A DNA stretch of 62,412 nucleotides. It comes from Glycomyces buryatensis. GTDB lineage: Bacteria > Actinomycetota > Actinomycetes > Mycobacteriales > Micromonosporaceae. Each line of letters begins with the position of its first letter. The stretch's first letter is position 1. The position numbers and the translations under genes are program-made. Below are positions 33,557-43,726 of this stretch, one piece after another. Below the pieces are notes generated by a model. That model was not told the origin of the DNA. It worked only from the letters and a program-made list of their open reading frames with translations, and searched no databases. The stretch is taken from NCBI RefSeq assembly GCF_004912275.1, contig NZ_STGY01000079.1, forward strand, positions 1-62,412. The letters run 5' to 3'.

Positions 33557-34519
33557 TCAGGGGATGAGCAGGACCTTCCCGGTGGTCTTGCGGCTCTGGA
33601 GGTCCTCGTGGGCCTCGGCGGCCTCTTCCAGGCGGAAGGTGTCGCCGACCCTCACGAGCAGATTGTCGTCCTCGATCCACTGGAAGATCTCGCCGGTGCG
33701 CCAGAGGTATTCCTCCCTGGTGGCGATGAAATCGTTCAGCTTGGGGCGGGTCAGGATCAGCGAACCGCCGGTGTTGAGGCGCTGGGGGTCGAAGGCGGGG
33801 ACCGGGCCGCTGGCCTGGCCGAAGAGGGCCATGGTGCCCCGGCGCCGCAGTGCGGTCAGGCCCTCGTCGAAGGTCGTCTCGCCGACGCCGTCGTAGACCG
33901 CCGCGACGCCTTCGCCGTCGGTGAGCTCGCGGGCCTTCTCGCCGAAGCCCTCGTAGCGCAGGACGTAGTCGCAGCCGTTCTGGCGCGCCAGTTCGGCCTT
34001 GGCGTCGGTGGAGACCGTCCCGATGACCTTGCCGCCCTTGTACTTGACCATCTGGGTCAGCAGCAGGCCCACCCCGCCGGCGGCGGCGTGCACGATGACC
34101 GTGTCGCCCTCCTGCACCTCGTACACCGAGGTGCACAGGTAGTGGGCCGTGAGTCCTTGCAGCATCACCGCGGCGGCGGTCTCCAGGGCGACCTTCGCCG
34201 GGACCGGCACGAAGTCGGCCTCGGCTCCGACCACCATGTCCGCGTAGGAGCCGGGGACGTTCGTCCAGGCCACCTCGTCGCCGGGTTCGAACTCGGTGAC
34301 GCCTTCGCCGACGGCCGCGACCCGGCCGCCGCCCTCGAGTCCGGGGGTGAACGGCAGCGGCAGCTTGTAGGCGCCGGAGCGGTGATAGATGTCGATGTAG
34401 TTGACGCCGGCCGCGGCGACCCGCACCGAGATCTGGCCGGGCCTGGGGCCGGGGTCGTCGCCTTCGAGCAGACGCATGACGCCGGGCCCGCCCGGCTGTT
34501 CGACCACGATCGCCTTCAT
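33557..34519 (-). CDS. Quinone oxidoreductase (zinc-free MDR)
   Basis: 320 residues closely fitting NADPH:quinone reductases of the QorA group: MKAIVVEQPGGPGVM start, AAGVNYIDIYHRSGAY, PGLEGGGRVAAVG, the nucleotide motif HAAAGGVGLLLTQ, and YDGVGETTFDEGLTALRRRG. No zinc ligands are present. The start ATG 34519 has GGAAGG 6 nt upstream. About 108 bp upstream is the second copy of the double 12-bp palindrome found near the other MDR gene at 29.8 kb, a possible shared operator. Confidence 0.94.
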   Translation of the reverse strand: MKAIVVEQPGGPGVMRLLEGDDPGPRPGQISVRVAAAGVNYIDIYHRSGAYKLPLPFTPGLEGGGRVAAVGEGVTEFEPGDEVAWTNVPGSYADMVVGAEADFVPVPAKVALETAAAVMLQGLTAHYLCTSVYEVQEGDTVIVHAAAGGVGLLLTQMVKYKGGKVIGTVSTDAKAELARQNGCDYVLRYEGFGEKARELTDGEGVAAVYDGVGETTFDEGLTALRRRGTMALFGQASGPVPAFDPQRLNTGGSLILTRPKLNDFIATREEYLWRTGEIFQWIEDDNLLVRVGDTFRLEEAAEAHEDLQSRKTTGKVLLIP

Positions 34520-34626
34520 GAGATTTCCTTCCGCCGCAGAGTCACTGATTAACCTAGCAGCGACCCGAAACGCAGCGAGGCGGCCGTTTCCGACAGTCCT
34601 GCGCTCACCGTCGAGGGCGGCAGTAA

Positions 34627-34650
34627 ATCCTATAGGATATATCCTATGGG
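34627..34650. repeat. Second double-palindrome element, one copy decayed
   Basis: ATCCTATAGGAT (34627-34638) is followed after AT by ATCCTATGGG (34641-34650), a degenerate second copy. It repeats the core at 29831-29856 but lacks the outer CCGCGA arms. It lies between the BCCT gene stop and the quinone-reductase start. Confidence 0.75.
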
Positions 34651-34669
34651 GTCGGTGAGTGCGCGGCGC

Positions 34670-36445
34670 TCACTCCTCGTGGTTCGAGCGCCGTCCCGAG
34701 CCCATGCCGAATTTTCGCTTGCCGCGGTACCAGCGGTTGTTGCCGTTCTCGGCGTGCGCGCTGACCTCCTCGCCGACCAGGCGCCGGATCGCTTCCCGGA
34801 AACCCTTGTGCCGCAGTTGCTGTCGCAGCGGGTTCGCGCCGGGGTCGGTCACCAGCTCCTTCATGAGCGCGACGCACAGCGCCAGCATGACGAACACGAA
34901 CGGCAGCGCCACGATGATCGTCGCGTTCTTGAGCCCCTGGAGCCCGCCGCTCAGCAGCAGCACCGCCGCCACCGCCCCGATCACCATGCCCCAGAACACC
35001 ACCAGCGGCTTCTTCGGGTGCAGCGAACCGTGGCTGGAGAGCGAGCCGAGCACCAGCGACGCCGAGTCGGCGCCGGTCACGAAGTAGATGGCCACCAGCA
35101 GCATCGAGATCCCGGCCAGCAGGCTGTACAGCGGCAGCGACTGAAGCAGCGCGAACAGCGCGTACTCGGGGCCCTGGGCGACTTCGGCGCTGTAGTCGGC
35201 GGCGCCGGTGGACTGGAAGCGGATCGCGGTGCCGCCCAGGATCGTGAACCACAGGGTCGACGCGGTCGAGGGCACCAGCAGCACCCCGACGACGAACTGC
35301 CGGATGGAGCGGCCCCGCGAGATCCGCGCGATGAACGTCCCCACGAACGGCGCCCACGACAGCCACCACGCCCAGTAGAAGATCGTCCAGGTCGCCATCC
35401 AGTCGGCCCCGCCGAACGCCCCGGTGATGTTGGAGATGTCCACCAGGCTCGACAGGTACGCACCGGTCGTGGCCGGCCAGGCGTCGAGGATCCACAGCGA
35501 CGGCCCGACCAGGAACACGAACATGACCAGGAACAGCGCCAGCAGCACGTTCGTCGTGGACAGCCACTTGACGCCCCGGTGGACGCCTGAGAACGCCGAG
35601 ACGACGAACGCGAGCGTCAGCGCGGCGATCACGATGAGCTCCAACCACCTCGTCTCCGGCACCCCGAGCGTGATGTTGAGTCCCACCGCGACCTGGAGCG
35701 CGCCGAGACCGAGGCTCGCGGCGGTGCCGAACACGGTCGCGAAGATCGCCAGCAGGTCGATCGCCCGGCCCGCGCCGTGACCCCAGTTCCGGTCGGCGGT
35801 CAGCGGCGCGAACGCGTCGGAGAGGTTGTTGCCGCGCCGTTTGCGGAACGTCGAATAGGCCAGCGCCAGCCCGGCCACCGCGTAGATCGCCCACGGGTGC
35901 AGTCCCCAGTGGAAGAAGCTGTACAGCAGCGCGCCCTGTTGGAGTTCGTCCTGGTAGTAGGGCGATGTGGGGTCGAGTTGCAGGGGCGGGGGAGCGTCGA
36001 AGTAGTGCGAGAGCGGTTCGGCCACGCCGTAGAACATCAGGCCGATGCCCATGCCGGCGGCGAACATCATCGAGATCCACGGCAGGGTCCCGAATTCGGG
36101 TTCCTCGTCGGCCGCTCCGAGCCGGATATTGCCGTAGCGGCTGGAGGCGATGTAGACCGCCAGGACCAGGAAGATGTTGCCGGCGATGATGAACAGCCAT
36201 CCGAAGTTGGCGATCACCCAGTTCAGGGCCGAGGTGGAGGCGGATTCGAAGGCTTCGGGCAGGACCGCGCCCCACAGGATGACGGCGAGGATGACCGCGG
36301 CGGCGATCCAGAAGACGGCCCGGTCGACCGGGAGTGTCGGCGGTCTGAGGTCGCCTTGGGCTCGGACGTCCTCAATGGGCAGCAGGCCCGGTTCGGGCAG
36401 TTGCTCACCCGGTTCCGGGGTCTCGGCAGTCTCTGTAGTGGTCAT
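34670..36445 (-). CDS. BCCT-family osmolyte transporter
   Basis: 591 residues with twelve hydrophobic helices. The glycine-rich helix GMGIGLMFYGVAEPLSHY and the signature FYWAWWLSWAPFVGTFIARISRGRSIR identify a betaine/carnitine/choline transporter; GMGIGLMFYG is the sodium-coupled BetP-type form, so uptake of glycine betaine or a relative with sodium is likely. A basic C-terminal tail (NRWYRGKRKFGMGSGRR) is present as in osmosensing members. I favour ATG 36445, which has GGAG 6 nt upstream, over ATG 36457. It is not part of an evident operon. Confidence 0.94.
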   Translation of the reverse strand: MTTTETAETPEPGEQLPEPGLLPIEDVRAQGDLRPPTLPVDRAVFWIAAAVILAVILWGAVLPEAFESASTSALNWVIANFGWLFIIAGNIFLVLAVYIASSRYGNIRLGAADEEPEFGTLPWISMMFAAGMGIGLMFYGVAEPLSHYFDAPPPLQLDPTSPYYQDELQQGALLYSFFHWGLHPWAIYAVAGLALAYSTFRKRRGNNLSDAFAPLTADRNWGHGAGRAIDLLAIFATVFGTAASLGLGALQVAVGLNITLGVPETRWLELIVIAALTLAFVVSAFSGVHRGVKWLSTTNVLLALFLVMFVFLVGPSLWILDAWPATTGAYLSSLVDISNITGAFGGADWMATWTIFYWAWWLSWAPFVGTFIARISRGRSIRQFVVGVLLVPSTASTLWFTILGGTAIRFQSTGAADYSAEVAQGPEYALFALLQSLPLYSLLAGISMLLVAIYFVTGADSASLVLGSLSSHGSLHPKKPLVVFWGMVIGAVAAVLLLSGGLQGLKNATIIVALPFVFVMLALCVALMKELVTDPGANPLRQQLRHKGFREAIRRLVGEEVSAHAENGNNRWYRGKRKFGMGSGRRSNHEE

Positions 36446-36574
36446 CGGCGGCTCCATCCGGTTGCGGCGCTTTGCTCACCTTAAGTGATCGATTGGCCAC
36501 AAAGAACCGGTTCGGGCAAGCGTCGCTCCGGTGGGCGAACCGGTGTGCGGCAGCGCGACGAGACCGCCGCCCGC

Positions 36575-37273
36575 TCAGGCCCGCTTGTAGACCAGCAGCG
36601 CGATCGCTCCGATGGAGCGCGCCTCCACCAACTCCAGCGGCCGCCGCGGCGACTGCGGGAACGCCGACGGGTACACGAAGGACGCCCCGCCTCGCTCCCC
36701 GAGCAGGAACGGCGCCAACGCCAAATGCACCTCGTCCACCAGATCCGACGACAGGAACGCCGTGTGCACCACCCCGCCGCCCTCCACCATCAGCCGCCGC
36801 ACCCCGCGCCGAGCCAGGTCGCTCAGGGCCGCCAGCAGATCGACCGTGGTCTCCCCGGTCGCCACCACCTCGGCGGCCGGCCCCTCCCCGGCCTCCCGCA
36901 GCGACGGCACCGGGCAGGCCCGCGCGCCCTGCGCGCTCGTGTAGATGATCGGCACCGGCTCGCCCGAATTGAACAACCGCGCCTCCGGCTCCAGCTCGCC
37001 CGAAGGGGAGAACACCACCCGCAACGGCGACGGCGACTTCCCCGCGGCCACCCGCAGCGCCCGCCGCTCCTCCGAGCGCACCAGCAGCCGGGGGTCGTCG
37101 GCGCGGATCGTCCCGGCGCCGACGGCGATCGCATCGACCCCCGCCCGCTCGTCGTCCACCCGGTCGAGATCGGCCGCGTTCGAGAGCGTCAGTCGCTTGT
37201 CGGAGTCGTCGTCGAGGTAGCCGTCGAGACTCATCGCGGCCGAAACGATCACATAAGGACGATCCATGCCCAT
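36575..37273 (-). CDS. RibD C-terminal-domain reductase
   Basis: 232 residues with the dihydrofolate-reductase-like fold of the RibD reductase domain: RPYVIVSAAMSLDGYLDD at the N-terminus, DAIAVGAGTIRADDPRL, RRLMVEGGGVVHTAFLSSDLVDEVHLALAPFLLG near the end. It lacks the deaminase half of RibD, so it is a stand-alone reductase using NADPH, related to riboflavin or pterin reductases. No other riboflavin gene is nearby. It is divergent from hisI. Confidence 0.92.
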   Translation of the reverse strand: MGMDRPYVIVSAAMSLDGYLDDDSDKRLTLSNAADLDRVDDERAGVDAIAVGAGTIRADDPRLLVRSEERRALRVAAGKSPSPLRVVFSPSGELEPEARLFNSGEPVPIIYTSAQGARACPVPSLREAGEGPAAEVVATGETTVDLLAALSDLARRGVRRLMVEGGGVVHTAFLSSDLVDEVHLALAPFLLGERGGASFVYPSAFPQSPRRPLELVEARSIGAIALLVYKRA

Positions 37274-37347
37274 GAGAATCCCACGTTTCGCACCTCACGC
37301 GGGCCCGGGTGGCGGTGCCCGGTCCGGGGCGTTCAGAATCAATACAC

Positions 37348-37704
37348 GTGGAGGGCCAACAGACCAGCGATCAGACCAGCGACGACGCCATCGCCGACCT
37401 GAAGTACAACGCCGACGGACTCGTTCCCGTCATCGCGCAGCAGCACGACAGCGGCGAGGTGCTCATGCTCGCGTGGATGAACGCCGAGGCGCTGCGCCGC
37501 ACCATCGCCACCCGCAAGGCCACGTACTGGTCGCGCAGCCGCGGCGAGTACTGGGTCAAGGGGGAGACCTCCGGCCACCACCAGGCCGTGAAGTCGGTGT
37601 CGATCGACTGCGACGGCGACACCGTGCTGCTCCAGGTCGAGCAGACCGGCCCGGCCTGCCACACCGGCACCCGGACCTGCTTCACCGGAAGGCAGATCGC
37701 ATGA
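37348..37704 (+). CDS. hisI: Phosphoribosyl-AMP cyclohydrolase
   Basis: 118 residues from GTG 37348; a GTG at 37309 would add 13 residues without family support. HisI opens the purine ring of PR-AMP, the third step of histidine synthesis, with zinc. The metal-binding Cys residues are in [12 protein letters not shown], and [22 protein letters not shown] is the core signature. CAGAAT lies 8 nt before the GTG and may be a weak -10 for a leaderless mRNA. The stop overlaps the next ATG (ATGA), tying hisI to the Trp genes. The trpE gene usually found here is absent. Confidence 0.95.
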   Translation: MEGQQTSDQTSDDAIADLKYNADGLVPVIAQQHDSGEVLMLAWMNAEALRRTIATRKATYWSRSRGEYWVKGETSGHHQAVKSVSIDCDGDTVLLQVEQTGPACHTGTRTCFTGRQIA

Positions 37705-38303
37705 GTCCCACACCCGCCGAATCCTCGGGCGACTCGCCCGAGGCGACGTCGCCGGAGCTGGAGCCGGAGCACCGCGGCGGCTCCGAACGGTCCCGGACGG
37801 TCCTCGCCGGACTGGCCGCCGTCGGCCTCGCCGCGCTGGCCGTCACCCGCGACTGGACCTCCGAGACCGTCGAGAACGCCGCCGGGCTCACCTCCACCGC
37901 CACCGAGGCCGGGACCGAGCTCGCCACCTGGGCGCTGCCGTGCGCGCTGGTGGGCGGCGCCGCCTTCCTGGCCATGCTCGCCACCGGGCGCCGGGCGCGC
38001 CGCGTCCTCGGGGCCTTCGCGCTCCTCGCCGGACTCGCCGTCGCCCTCGCCGGAATCCTCCACGCCGCCAAGGGCATCGCCCCGATCGGCCTGGCCGCGG
38101 CCGGACTCGGCCTGGCCGCCGCCGGTGCCGCCGCGATGCTGCGCGCCGGCCGGTGGCCCGAGCCCAGCGCCCGATATGAGACCTCGACCACCGAAGCCAT
38201 AGCAGAGGACCCGGCCCAGCTGTGGAATGCCCTCGACGCCGGCAAAGACCCCTCGTCGCCTAATATCACGGGGGCGGCGCAGGAGAAGGGACGATCTACA
38301 TGA
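37701..38303 (+). CDS. Trp-operon-associated membrane protein (TIGR02234 type)
   Basis: 200 residues with four hydrophobic helices: about 33-48, 76-94, 103-121 and 128-146. Between the first and second is the expected external loop containing [12 protein letters not shown]. Its C-terminus is cytoplasmic ([18 protein letters not shown]), the typical end of this actinobacterial family always found with trp genes. Function unknown. It is bound by ATGA overlaps to hisI upstream and trpC downstream. Confidence 0.9.
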   Translation: MSPTPAESSGDSPEATSPELEPEHRGGSERSRTVLAGLAAVGLAALAVTRDWTSETVENAAGLTSTATEAGTELATWALPCALVGGAAFLAMLATGRRARRVLGAFALLAGLAVALAGILHAAKGIAPIGLAAAGLGLAAAGAAAMLRAGRWPEPSARYETSTTEAIAEDPAQLWNALDAGKDPSSPNITGAAQEKGRST

Positions 38304-39106
38304 ATGTGCTCGAACAGATCATCACCGGAGTCCGCGTCGATCTCGCACGGCGCGAGACAGCGATTCCTCTGGCTCAGATCCGTGAGGCCGCGGCGCAGGC
38401 CCCGGCCCCGCTCGACGGCTACGCCGCCCTCAACGGCGGCGGCGTCAGCGTCATCGCCGAAGTCAAGCGCGCCTCCCCGTCCAAGGGGAACCTCGCCGAG
38501 ATCCCCGACCCGGCCGTCCTGGCCGCCGAGTACGCCGCCGGCGGCGCCGCGGTCATCTCGGTCCTCACCGAGACCGACTACTTCAAGGGCAGCCTCGACG
38601 ACCTCGACGCCGTCCGCAAGAAGGTTTCGGTTCCCTTGCTGCGCAAGGACTTCATCGTCTCGCCCTACCAGGTGCTGGAGGCCCGCGCCCACGGCGCCGA
38701 CCTCTGCCTGCTCATCGTGGCCGCGCTCGACCAGGACACCCTGGTGTCGCTCCTGGAGCGCGTCGAAGGCCTGGGCATGACCGCGCTCGTCGAGGTCCAC
38801 ACGGAACTCGAGGCCGACCGGGCGCTCCGCGCCGGGGCCAAAGTCATTGGCGTCAACGCCCGCGACCTGGCTACTCTGCAGGTGGATCGCTCGGTGTTCG
38901 AGCGCATCGCCCCGGGCCTGCCCCGGGACGTCGTCAAGATCGCCGAGTCCGGCGTCCGCGACACCCGCGATCTGATCCGCTACGCCTCCGCCGGAGCCGA
39001 CGCCGTGCTCGTCGGCGAGGGCGTGGTCAAGCAGAAGAAGCCGCGCGACGCCGTCGCCGAACTGGTCACCGCCGGGTCCCACCCGGCCACGCCGAGACCC
39101 AGCTAG
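38300..39106 (+). CDS. trpC: Indole-3-glycerol phosphate synthase
   Basis: 268 residues, the usual size. TrpC converts carboxyphenylamino-deoxyribulose phosphate to indole-3-glycerol phosphate. Motifs: [15 protein letters not shown] with the catalytic Lys, [60 protein letters not shown] and [12 protein letters not shown]. Translation is coupled to the preceding gene by ATGA. Confidence 0.97.
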   Translation: MNVLEQIITGVRVDLARRETAIPLAQIREAAAQAPAPLDGYAALNGGGVSVIAEVKRASPSKGNLAEIPDPAVLAAEYAAGGAAVISVLTETDYFKGSLDDLDAVRKKVSVPLLRKDFIVSPYQVLEARAHGADLCLLIVAALDQDTLVSLLERVEGLGMTALVEVHTELEADRALRAGAKVIGVNARDLATLQVDRSVFERIAPGLPRDVVKIAESGVRDTRDLIRYASAGADAVLVGEGVVKQKKPRDAVAELVTAGSHPATPRPS

Positions 39107-39129
39107 TCCAGAACGAGGAGGGCAAAGCC

Positions 39130-40338
<1,209 letters not shown>

Positions 40339-41127
40339 ATGCGATCTGCTGAGGCATTCGCCAAATGCAAGGCCGAGGGACGCGCGGCGCTCGTCGGCTA
40401 CCTCCCCGCCGGCTACCCCACCCTCGCCGACTCCATCAAGGCCATCGACACGATGATCGAGAACGGCGCCGACCTCATCGAGGTCGGACTGCCCTACTCC
40501 GACCCGGTCATGGACGGCCCCGCCATCCAGAAGGCCGCCGATCTCGCCCTCCGGGAAGGCTTCCGCACCAAGCAGGTCTTCGAAGTGGTCAAGGCCGTAT
40601 CGGGGCGTGTCCCGATCCTCGTCATGACCTACTGGAACCTCATCGAGCGCTACGGCGTCGACGCGTTCGCGCGCGACTTCAAGGCCGCCGGGGGAGCCGG
40701 GCTCATCACTCCCGACCTCATCCCCGACGAGGCCGACGAGTGGATCGCCGCCTCCGACGAGCACGGCCTCGACCGCGTCTTCCTCGTCGCACCCTCCTCC
40801 ACCGAGGAGCGCATCATCGCGACCGTCGCCCAGTGCCGCGGCTTCGTCTACGCCCAGTCCGTCATGGGCGTCACCGGCGCCCGCAGCGCCACCTCCGCAG
40901 CCGCCCCGGGCCTGGTCGAGCGCACCCGCGCCCACACCGACCTGCCGATCGGCGTCGGCCTCGGCGTCCGCTCCGGCGACCAGGCCGCCGAGATCGCCGC
41001 CTACGGTGACGCCGTCATCGTCGGCTCCGCGATCGTGAACTGCTACCTGGACGCACCCGACATCCCCACCGGCCACCAGCGCCTGGCCGAGCTCACCGCC
41101 GACCTCGCCGCCGGCGTGCGCCGCTGA
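40339..41127 (+). CDS. trpA: Tryptophan synthase alpha chain
   Basis: 262 residues. DLIEVGLPYSDPVMDGPAIQKA holds the catalytic Glu and Asp, and VGLGVRSGDQAAEIAAYGDAVIVGSAIV the phosphate-binding loop. TrpA cleaves indole-3-glycerol phosphate to indole and glyceraldehyde 3-phosphate. The ATG abuts the trpB stop codon. A clear terminator follows, so lgt is not in this transcript. Confidence 0.97.
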   Translation: MRSAEAFAKCKAEGRAALVGYLPAGYPTLADSIKAIDTMIENGADLIEVGLPYSDPVMDGPAIQKAADLALREGFRTKQVFEVVKAVSGRVPILVMTYWNLIERYGVDAFARDFKAAGGAGLITPDLIPDEADEWIAASDEHGLDRVFLVAPSSTEERIIATVAQCRGFVYAQSVMGVTGARSATSAAAPGLVERTRAHTDLPIGVGLGVRSGDQAAEIAAYGDAVIVGSAIVNCYLDAPDIPTGHQRLAELTADLAAGVRR

Positions 41128-41140
41128 AACCGCAACGAGG

Positions 41141-41165
41141 GCCCGCCCCGATCTTTGGGGCGGGC
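41141..41165 (+). terminator. Terminator of the hisI-trp operon
   Basis: A 9-bp perfect stem (GCCCGCCCC / GGGGCGGGC) with a 7-nt loop GATCTTT, 13 bp after the trpA stop. Confidence 0.85.
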
Positions 41166-41185
41166 TTCAGCATGTCCGCCGCCCT

Positions 41186-41354
41186 TAGATGCGTGATCGC
41201 CGATGGGGGAGGAGCATTGCCCGGTCTATTTTCCCGCTCCCGTCGTTGTCGAACGTCCGCTTACCACTTTCGGTAGGCGGACATTCGGCCGCCTTGGGAG
41301 CGGAAAAATATCCTCGGGCACTGCGGACCTCCCCCATCGGCGATCACGCATCTA
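41186..41354. mobile_element. 169-bp self-complementary element, MITE candidate
   Basis: The ends are a perfect 27-bp inverted repeat: 41186-41212 (starting TAGATGCGTG) and 41328-41354 (ending CACGCATCTA). Inside, GCATTGCCCG (41214-41223) nearly complements CGGGCACTGC (41315-41324), CGCTCCC (41235-41241) complements GGGAGCG (41296-41302), and GTCCGCTTACC / GGTAGGCGGAC form the tip around loop ACTTTC. The arms begin and end with TA, the target of IS630/Tc1-type elements. It contains no gene. It sits between the trp terminator and the lgt promoter. Confidence 0.6.
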
Positions 41355-41388
41355 GCGGACCTGCCTCGAACCCCGCCCGTTCAACCGA

Positions 41389-41394
41389 TAGGTT
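41389..41394 (+). promoter_or_regulatory. Possible leaderless -10 TAGGTT for lgt
   Basis: TAGGTT ends 8 nt before GTG 41403; no strong ribosome site is seen. Confidence 0.5.
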
Positions 41395-41402
41395 TATTCG
41401 TC

Positions 41403-42470
41403 GTGGACCTCGCTTACATTCCCAGCCCCGGTGAATCCGTCTGGCACCTCGGCCCCATCCCGATTCGCGCGTACGCGCTGTGTCTCATCGCCGGCATCGC
41501 CGCCGCGTGCTGGATCGCCGAAGCGCGCATGCGCTCCCGCGGCGCCCCCAAGTGGGCCGTGCTCGACCTTGCCGTGTGGGCGGTGCCCTTCGGCATCATC
41601 GGCGCCCGCCTCTACCACGTCTTCTCCAGCCCCGACGCCTATTTCGGACCCGACGGCGATCCGTGGAAGGCCCTCGCGATCTGGGAGGGCGGCCTGGGCA
41701 TTCCCGGCGCGATCCTCCTCGGCGGCGTTGGCATGTGGCTGGGCTGCCGCCAGCTGAAGCTGCCGTTCACGATGGTCGCCGACGCGTGCATCGTCGGTAT
41801 CCCCGTCGGCCAGGCGATCGGCCGCCTCGGCAACTGGTTCAACCAGGAGCTCTACGGCAAGCCCCTCGACGCCTGGTGGGCCGTCCAGATCGACGTCGAC
41901 CACCGCGTCGACGGCTTCGCCGAGTACGCGACCTTCCACCCCACGTTCCTGTACGAACTGCTGTGGAACCTCGGCGTCGCGCTCGTCGTGTGGCTCGCCG
42001 ACCGCAAGTGGAAGTTCGGGGCCGGCCGCGCCGTCGCCCTCTACGTCGTCCTCTACGGGATCGGCCGCTTCTGGATCGAAGGCCTGCGCATCGACCCGGC
42101 CGAGGGCTTCGGCGGCCTGCGCCTCAACCAGTGGATGAGCATCATCGTCGTCGTCGCAGCCGTCGCCTACCTGCTCATCGTTCGCGGACGCCGCCAGGTC
42201 ATCGCCCTCGAAGACGGCGAGCGCGTCGTGGTCGCATGGGATTCCGAGGCCGCCGAGCGCACCGGCTACGTCAACGGCGGCCTGCCGTTCCACAGCCCCG
42301 AGATCGCCCGGATGACCGACCCGCAAGCGACGCAAAGCGAAACCGACGACGAATCTGAATCGCCCGACGAACCCGAATCGCCCGACGAACCCGAATCGCC
42401 CGACGAACCCGACGAGAACGCAGGCGACGACACCGAAGCCGATGCGGGCCGCTCCCGCGACGGCAGCTGA
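41403..42470 (+). CDS. lgt: Prolipoprotein diacylglyceryl transferase
   Basis: 355 residues with seven hydrophobic helices. It transfers diacylglycerol from phosphatidylglycerol to the lipobox Cys of preprolipoproteins in the membrane. Signature segments: GIIGARLYHVF, WEGGLGIPGAILLGG, GQAIGRLGNWFNQELYG and the later LRLNQWMSI. The C-terminal 90 residues are outside the conserved enzyme; they are hydrophilic and end in three exact ESPDEP repeats and an acidic tail. Start GTG 41403 gives the family-typical AYIPSPGESVWHLGPIPIRAYAL. It serves, among others, the TAXI lipoprotein in this window. Confidence 0.96.
   Translation: MDLAYIPSPGESVWHLGPIPIRAYALCLIAGIAAACWIAEARMRSRGAPKWAVLDLAVWAVPFGIIGARLYHVFSSPDAYFGPDGDPWKALAIWEGGLGIPGAILLGGVGMWLGCRQLKLPFTMVADACIVGIPVGQAIGRLGNWFNQELYGKPLDAWWAVQIDVDHRVDGFAEYATFHPTFLYELLWNLGVALVVWLADRKWKFGAGRAVALYVVLYGIGRFWIEGLRIDPAEGFGGLRLNQWMSIIVVVAAVAYLLIVRGRRQVIALEDGERVVVAWDSEAAERTGYVNGGLPFHSPEIARMTDPQATQSETDDESESPDEPESPDEPESPDEPDENAGDDTEADAGRSRDGS
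42357..42410 (+). repeat. Three exact 18-bp tandem repeats in lgt
   Basis: GAATCGCCCGACGAACCC occurs three times without change (42357, 42375, 42393), coding ESPDEP three times. Identical codons point to recent slippage, so copy number probably varies among strains. Confidence 0.95.
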
Positions 42471-42500
42471 CCCTTACCGCTTCCCCCGGGCAGGTGCACC

Positions 42501-43658
42501 TTGCATAACCGTAGAGCCGTGGTCGTCGGCGCCGGCGTAGCCGGACTGGCCAGCGCGATCGTGCTGTCCAAGCTGGGCTGGCGGGTCGCGCTGCTGGAGC
42601 GGCGCGAGCGGCTGAAGGGCGACGACCTCGGGATGATCCTGTGGGCCTCGGGCGTCCGCGCGCTCCGCGCCCTCGGCATCGACGCGACCCTCGACGTCGG
42701 CGGCATTCCCGTGGATCGATTCGAGATCCGCACCGAGGACCGCATCAGCAGTTCCTTCGGCGGGGCCGTGCTCGGCGCCGACGACGGCACGCCATCGGTG
42801 ACCGTCCACAATGCGATCCTCTACGAGGCGCTCGTGTCCCGCCTGGGCCCGGATGTGGAGGTCTATCCGGCCACGCAGGTGTCCAGGATCGACCTGGTCG
42901 ACCTCGCCGCGGGCGACGCCTCGCGCCGCTGGGACGCCGACCTCATCGTCGCGGCCGACGGCATCGACTCGCCCACGCGAAACCTCGTCACCGGCCCCGC
43001 TCCCACCATCGACGCGGGGGTGGTGGTGTTCCGCGCCACCATCCCGGCCCATCGCGCCCCCGAACGCAATTCCGACGCCGTCGAGATCTACGGGTCCGAC
43101 CGCCGCCGCTTCGGATACGCCGATCTCGGGCAGGCCGGGGCCTGCTGGTGGGCGACCGTGCCCGGCGGCATGCGCCCGGAGTCCCCGCAGATCCAGCACG
43201 AGCTCATCAACCGCTGGTTCGCCGACTGGTCGGAGCCGGTCGGGAAGTACATCGCGGCGACCCGGCCATCCGAGCTGGTGCAGCAGCCGGTCCGGTTCGT
43301 GTGGCCGGTCCCGCCGAAGTTCCACGCCATCACGGACAGCCGCGGAGGTCTGGTCCTGGCCGGGGATGCCGCCCATGCGGTCGCTCCGATCCTCGCCTAC
43401 GGCGGCAGCCTCGCCCTGGAGGATGCCGTGACCCTCGGGTGGGCGCTGCGGCGCACGCCGGAGTCGATCCCGGACGCGCTGGCCACGTACGACCGGGTCC
43501 GGCTGGGCCGGGTGCGGCGCGTTGCGCGGGTGTCGCGGCGGGCCCACTCGATCGCCTCGGGCGGCGGCGGCGTCGCCAAGGGGCTGCTGCGGGCCGTCCC
43601 CGACTCGTGGGTGCAGAGCCAGGCCGCTTCTCTGGCGGACTGGCAGCCGCCGCGCTGA
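42501..43658 (+). CDS. FAD-dependent monooxygenase
   Basis: 385 residues from TTG 42501, with an AGGTG site about 6 nt upstream. FAD-binding motifs of the PHBH class: AVVVGAGVAGLASAIVLSKLG at the N-terminus, the DLIVAADGIDSPTR motif that binds both FAD and NAD(P)H, and LAGDAAHAVAPILAYGGSLALEDAVTLGWAL. It uses NAD(P)H and oxygen to hydroxylate an aromatic or polyketide-like ring. No cluster of biosynthetic genes surrounds it, so the substrate is unknown. Confidence 0.93.
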   Translation: MHNRRAVVVGAGVAGLASAIVLSKLGWRVALLERRERLKGDDLGMILWASGVRALRALGIDATLDVGGIPVDRFEIRTEDRISSSFGGAVLGADDGTPSVTVHNAILYEALVSRLGPDVEVYPATQVSRIDLVDLAAGDASRRWDADLIVAADGIDSPTRNLVTGPAPTIDAGVVVFRATIPAHRAPERNSDAVEIYGSDRRRFGYADLGQAGACWWATVPGGMRPESPQIQHELINRWFADWSEPVGKYIAATRPSELVQQPVRFVWPVPPKFHAITDSRGGLVLAGDAAHAVAPILAYGGSLALEDAVTLGWALRRTPESIPDALATYDRVRLGRVRRVARVSRRAHSIASGGGGVAKGLLRAVPDSWVQSQAASLADWQPPR

Positions 43659-43713
43659 TCTCGGGGGCCGGGCCGCCCCGTCCGGGTACTGGCATTCGCC
43701 GGGCCGCGCCCAC

Positions 43714-43719
43714 TATTCT
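43714..43719 (+). promoter_or_regulatory. Leaderless -10 hexamer TATTCT
   Basis: TATTCT ends 7 nt before the ATG at 43727 of the frameshifted GNAT gene, so the promoter is still intact. Confidence 0.5.
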
Positions 43720-43726
43720 TCGGGCC

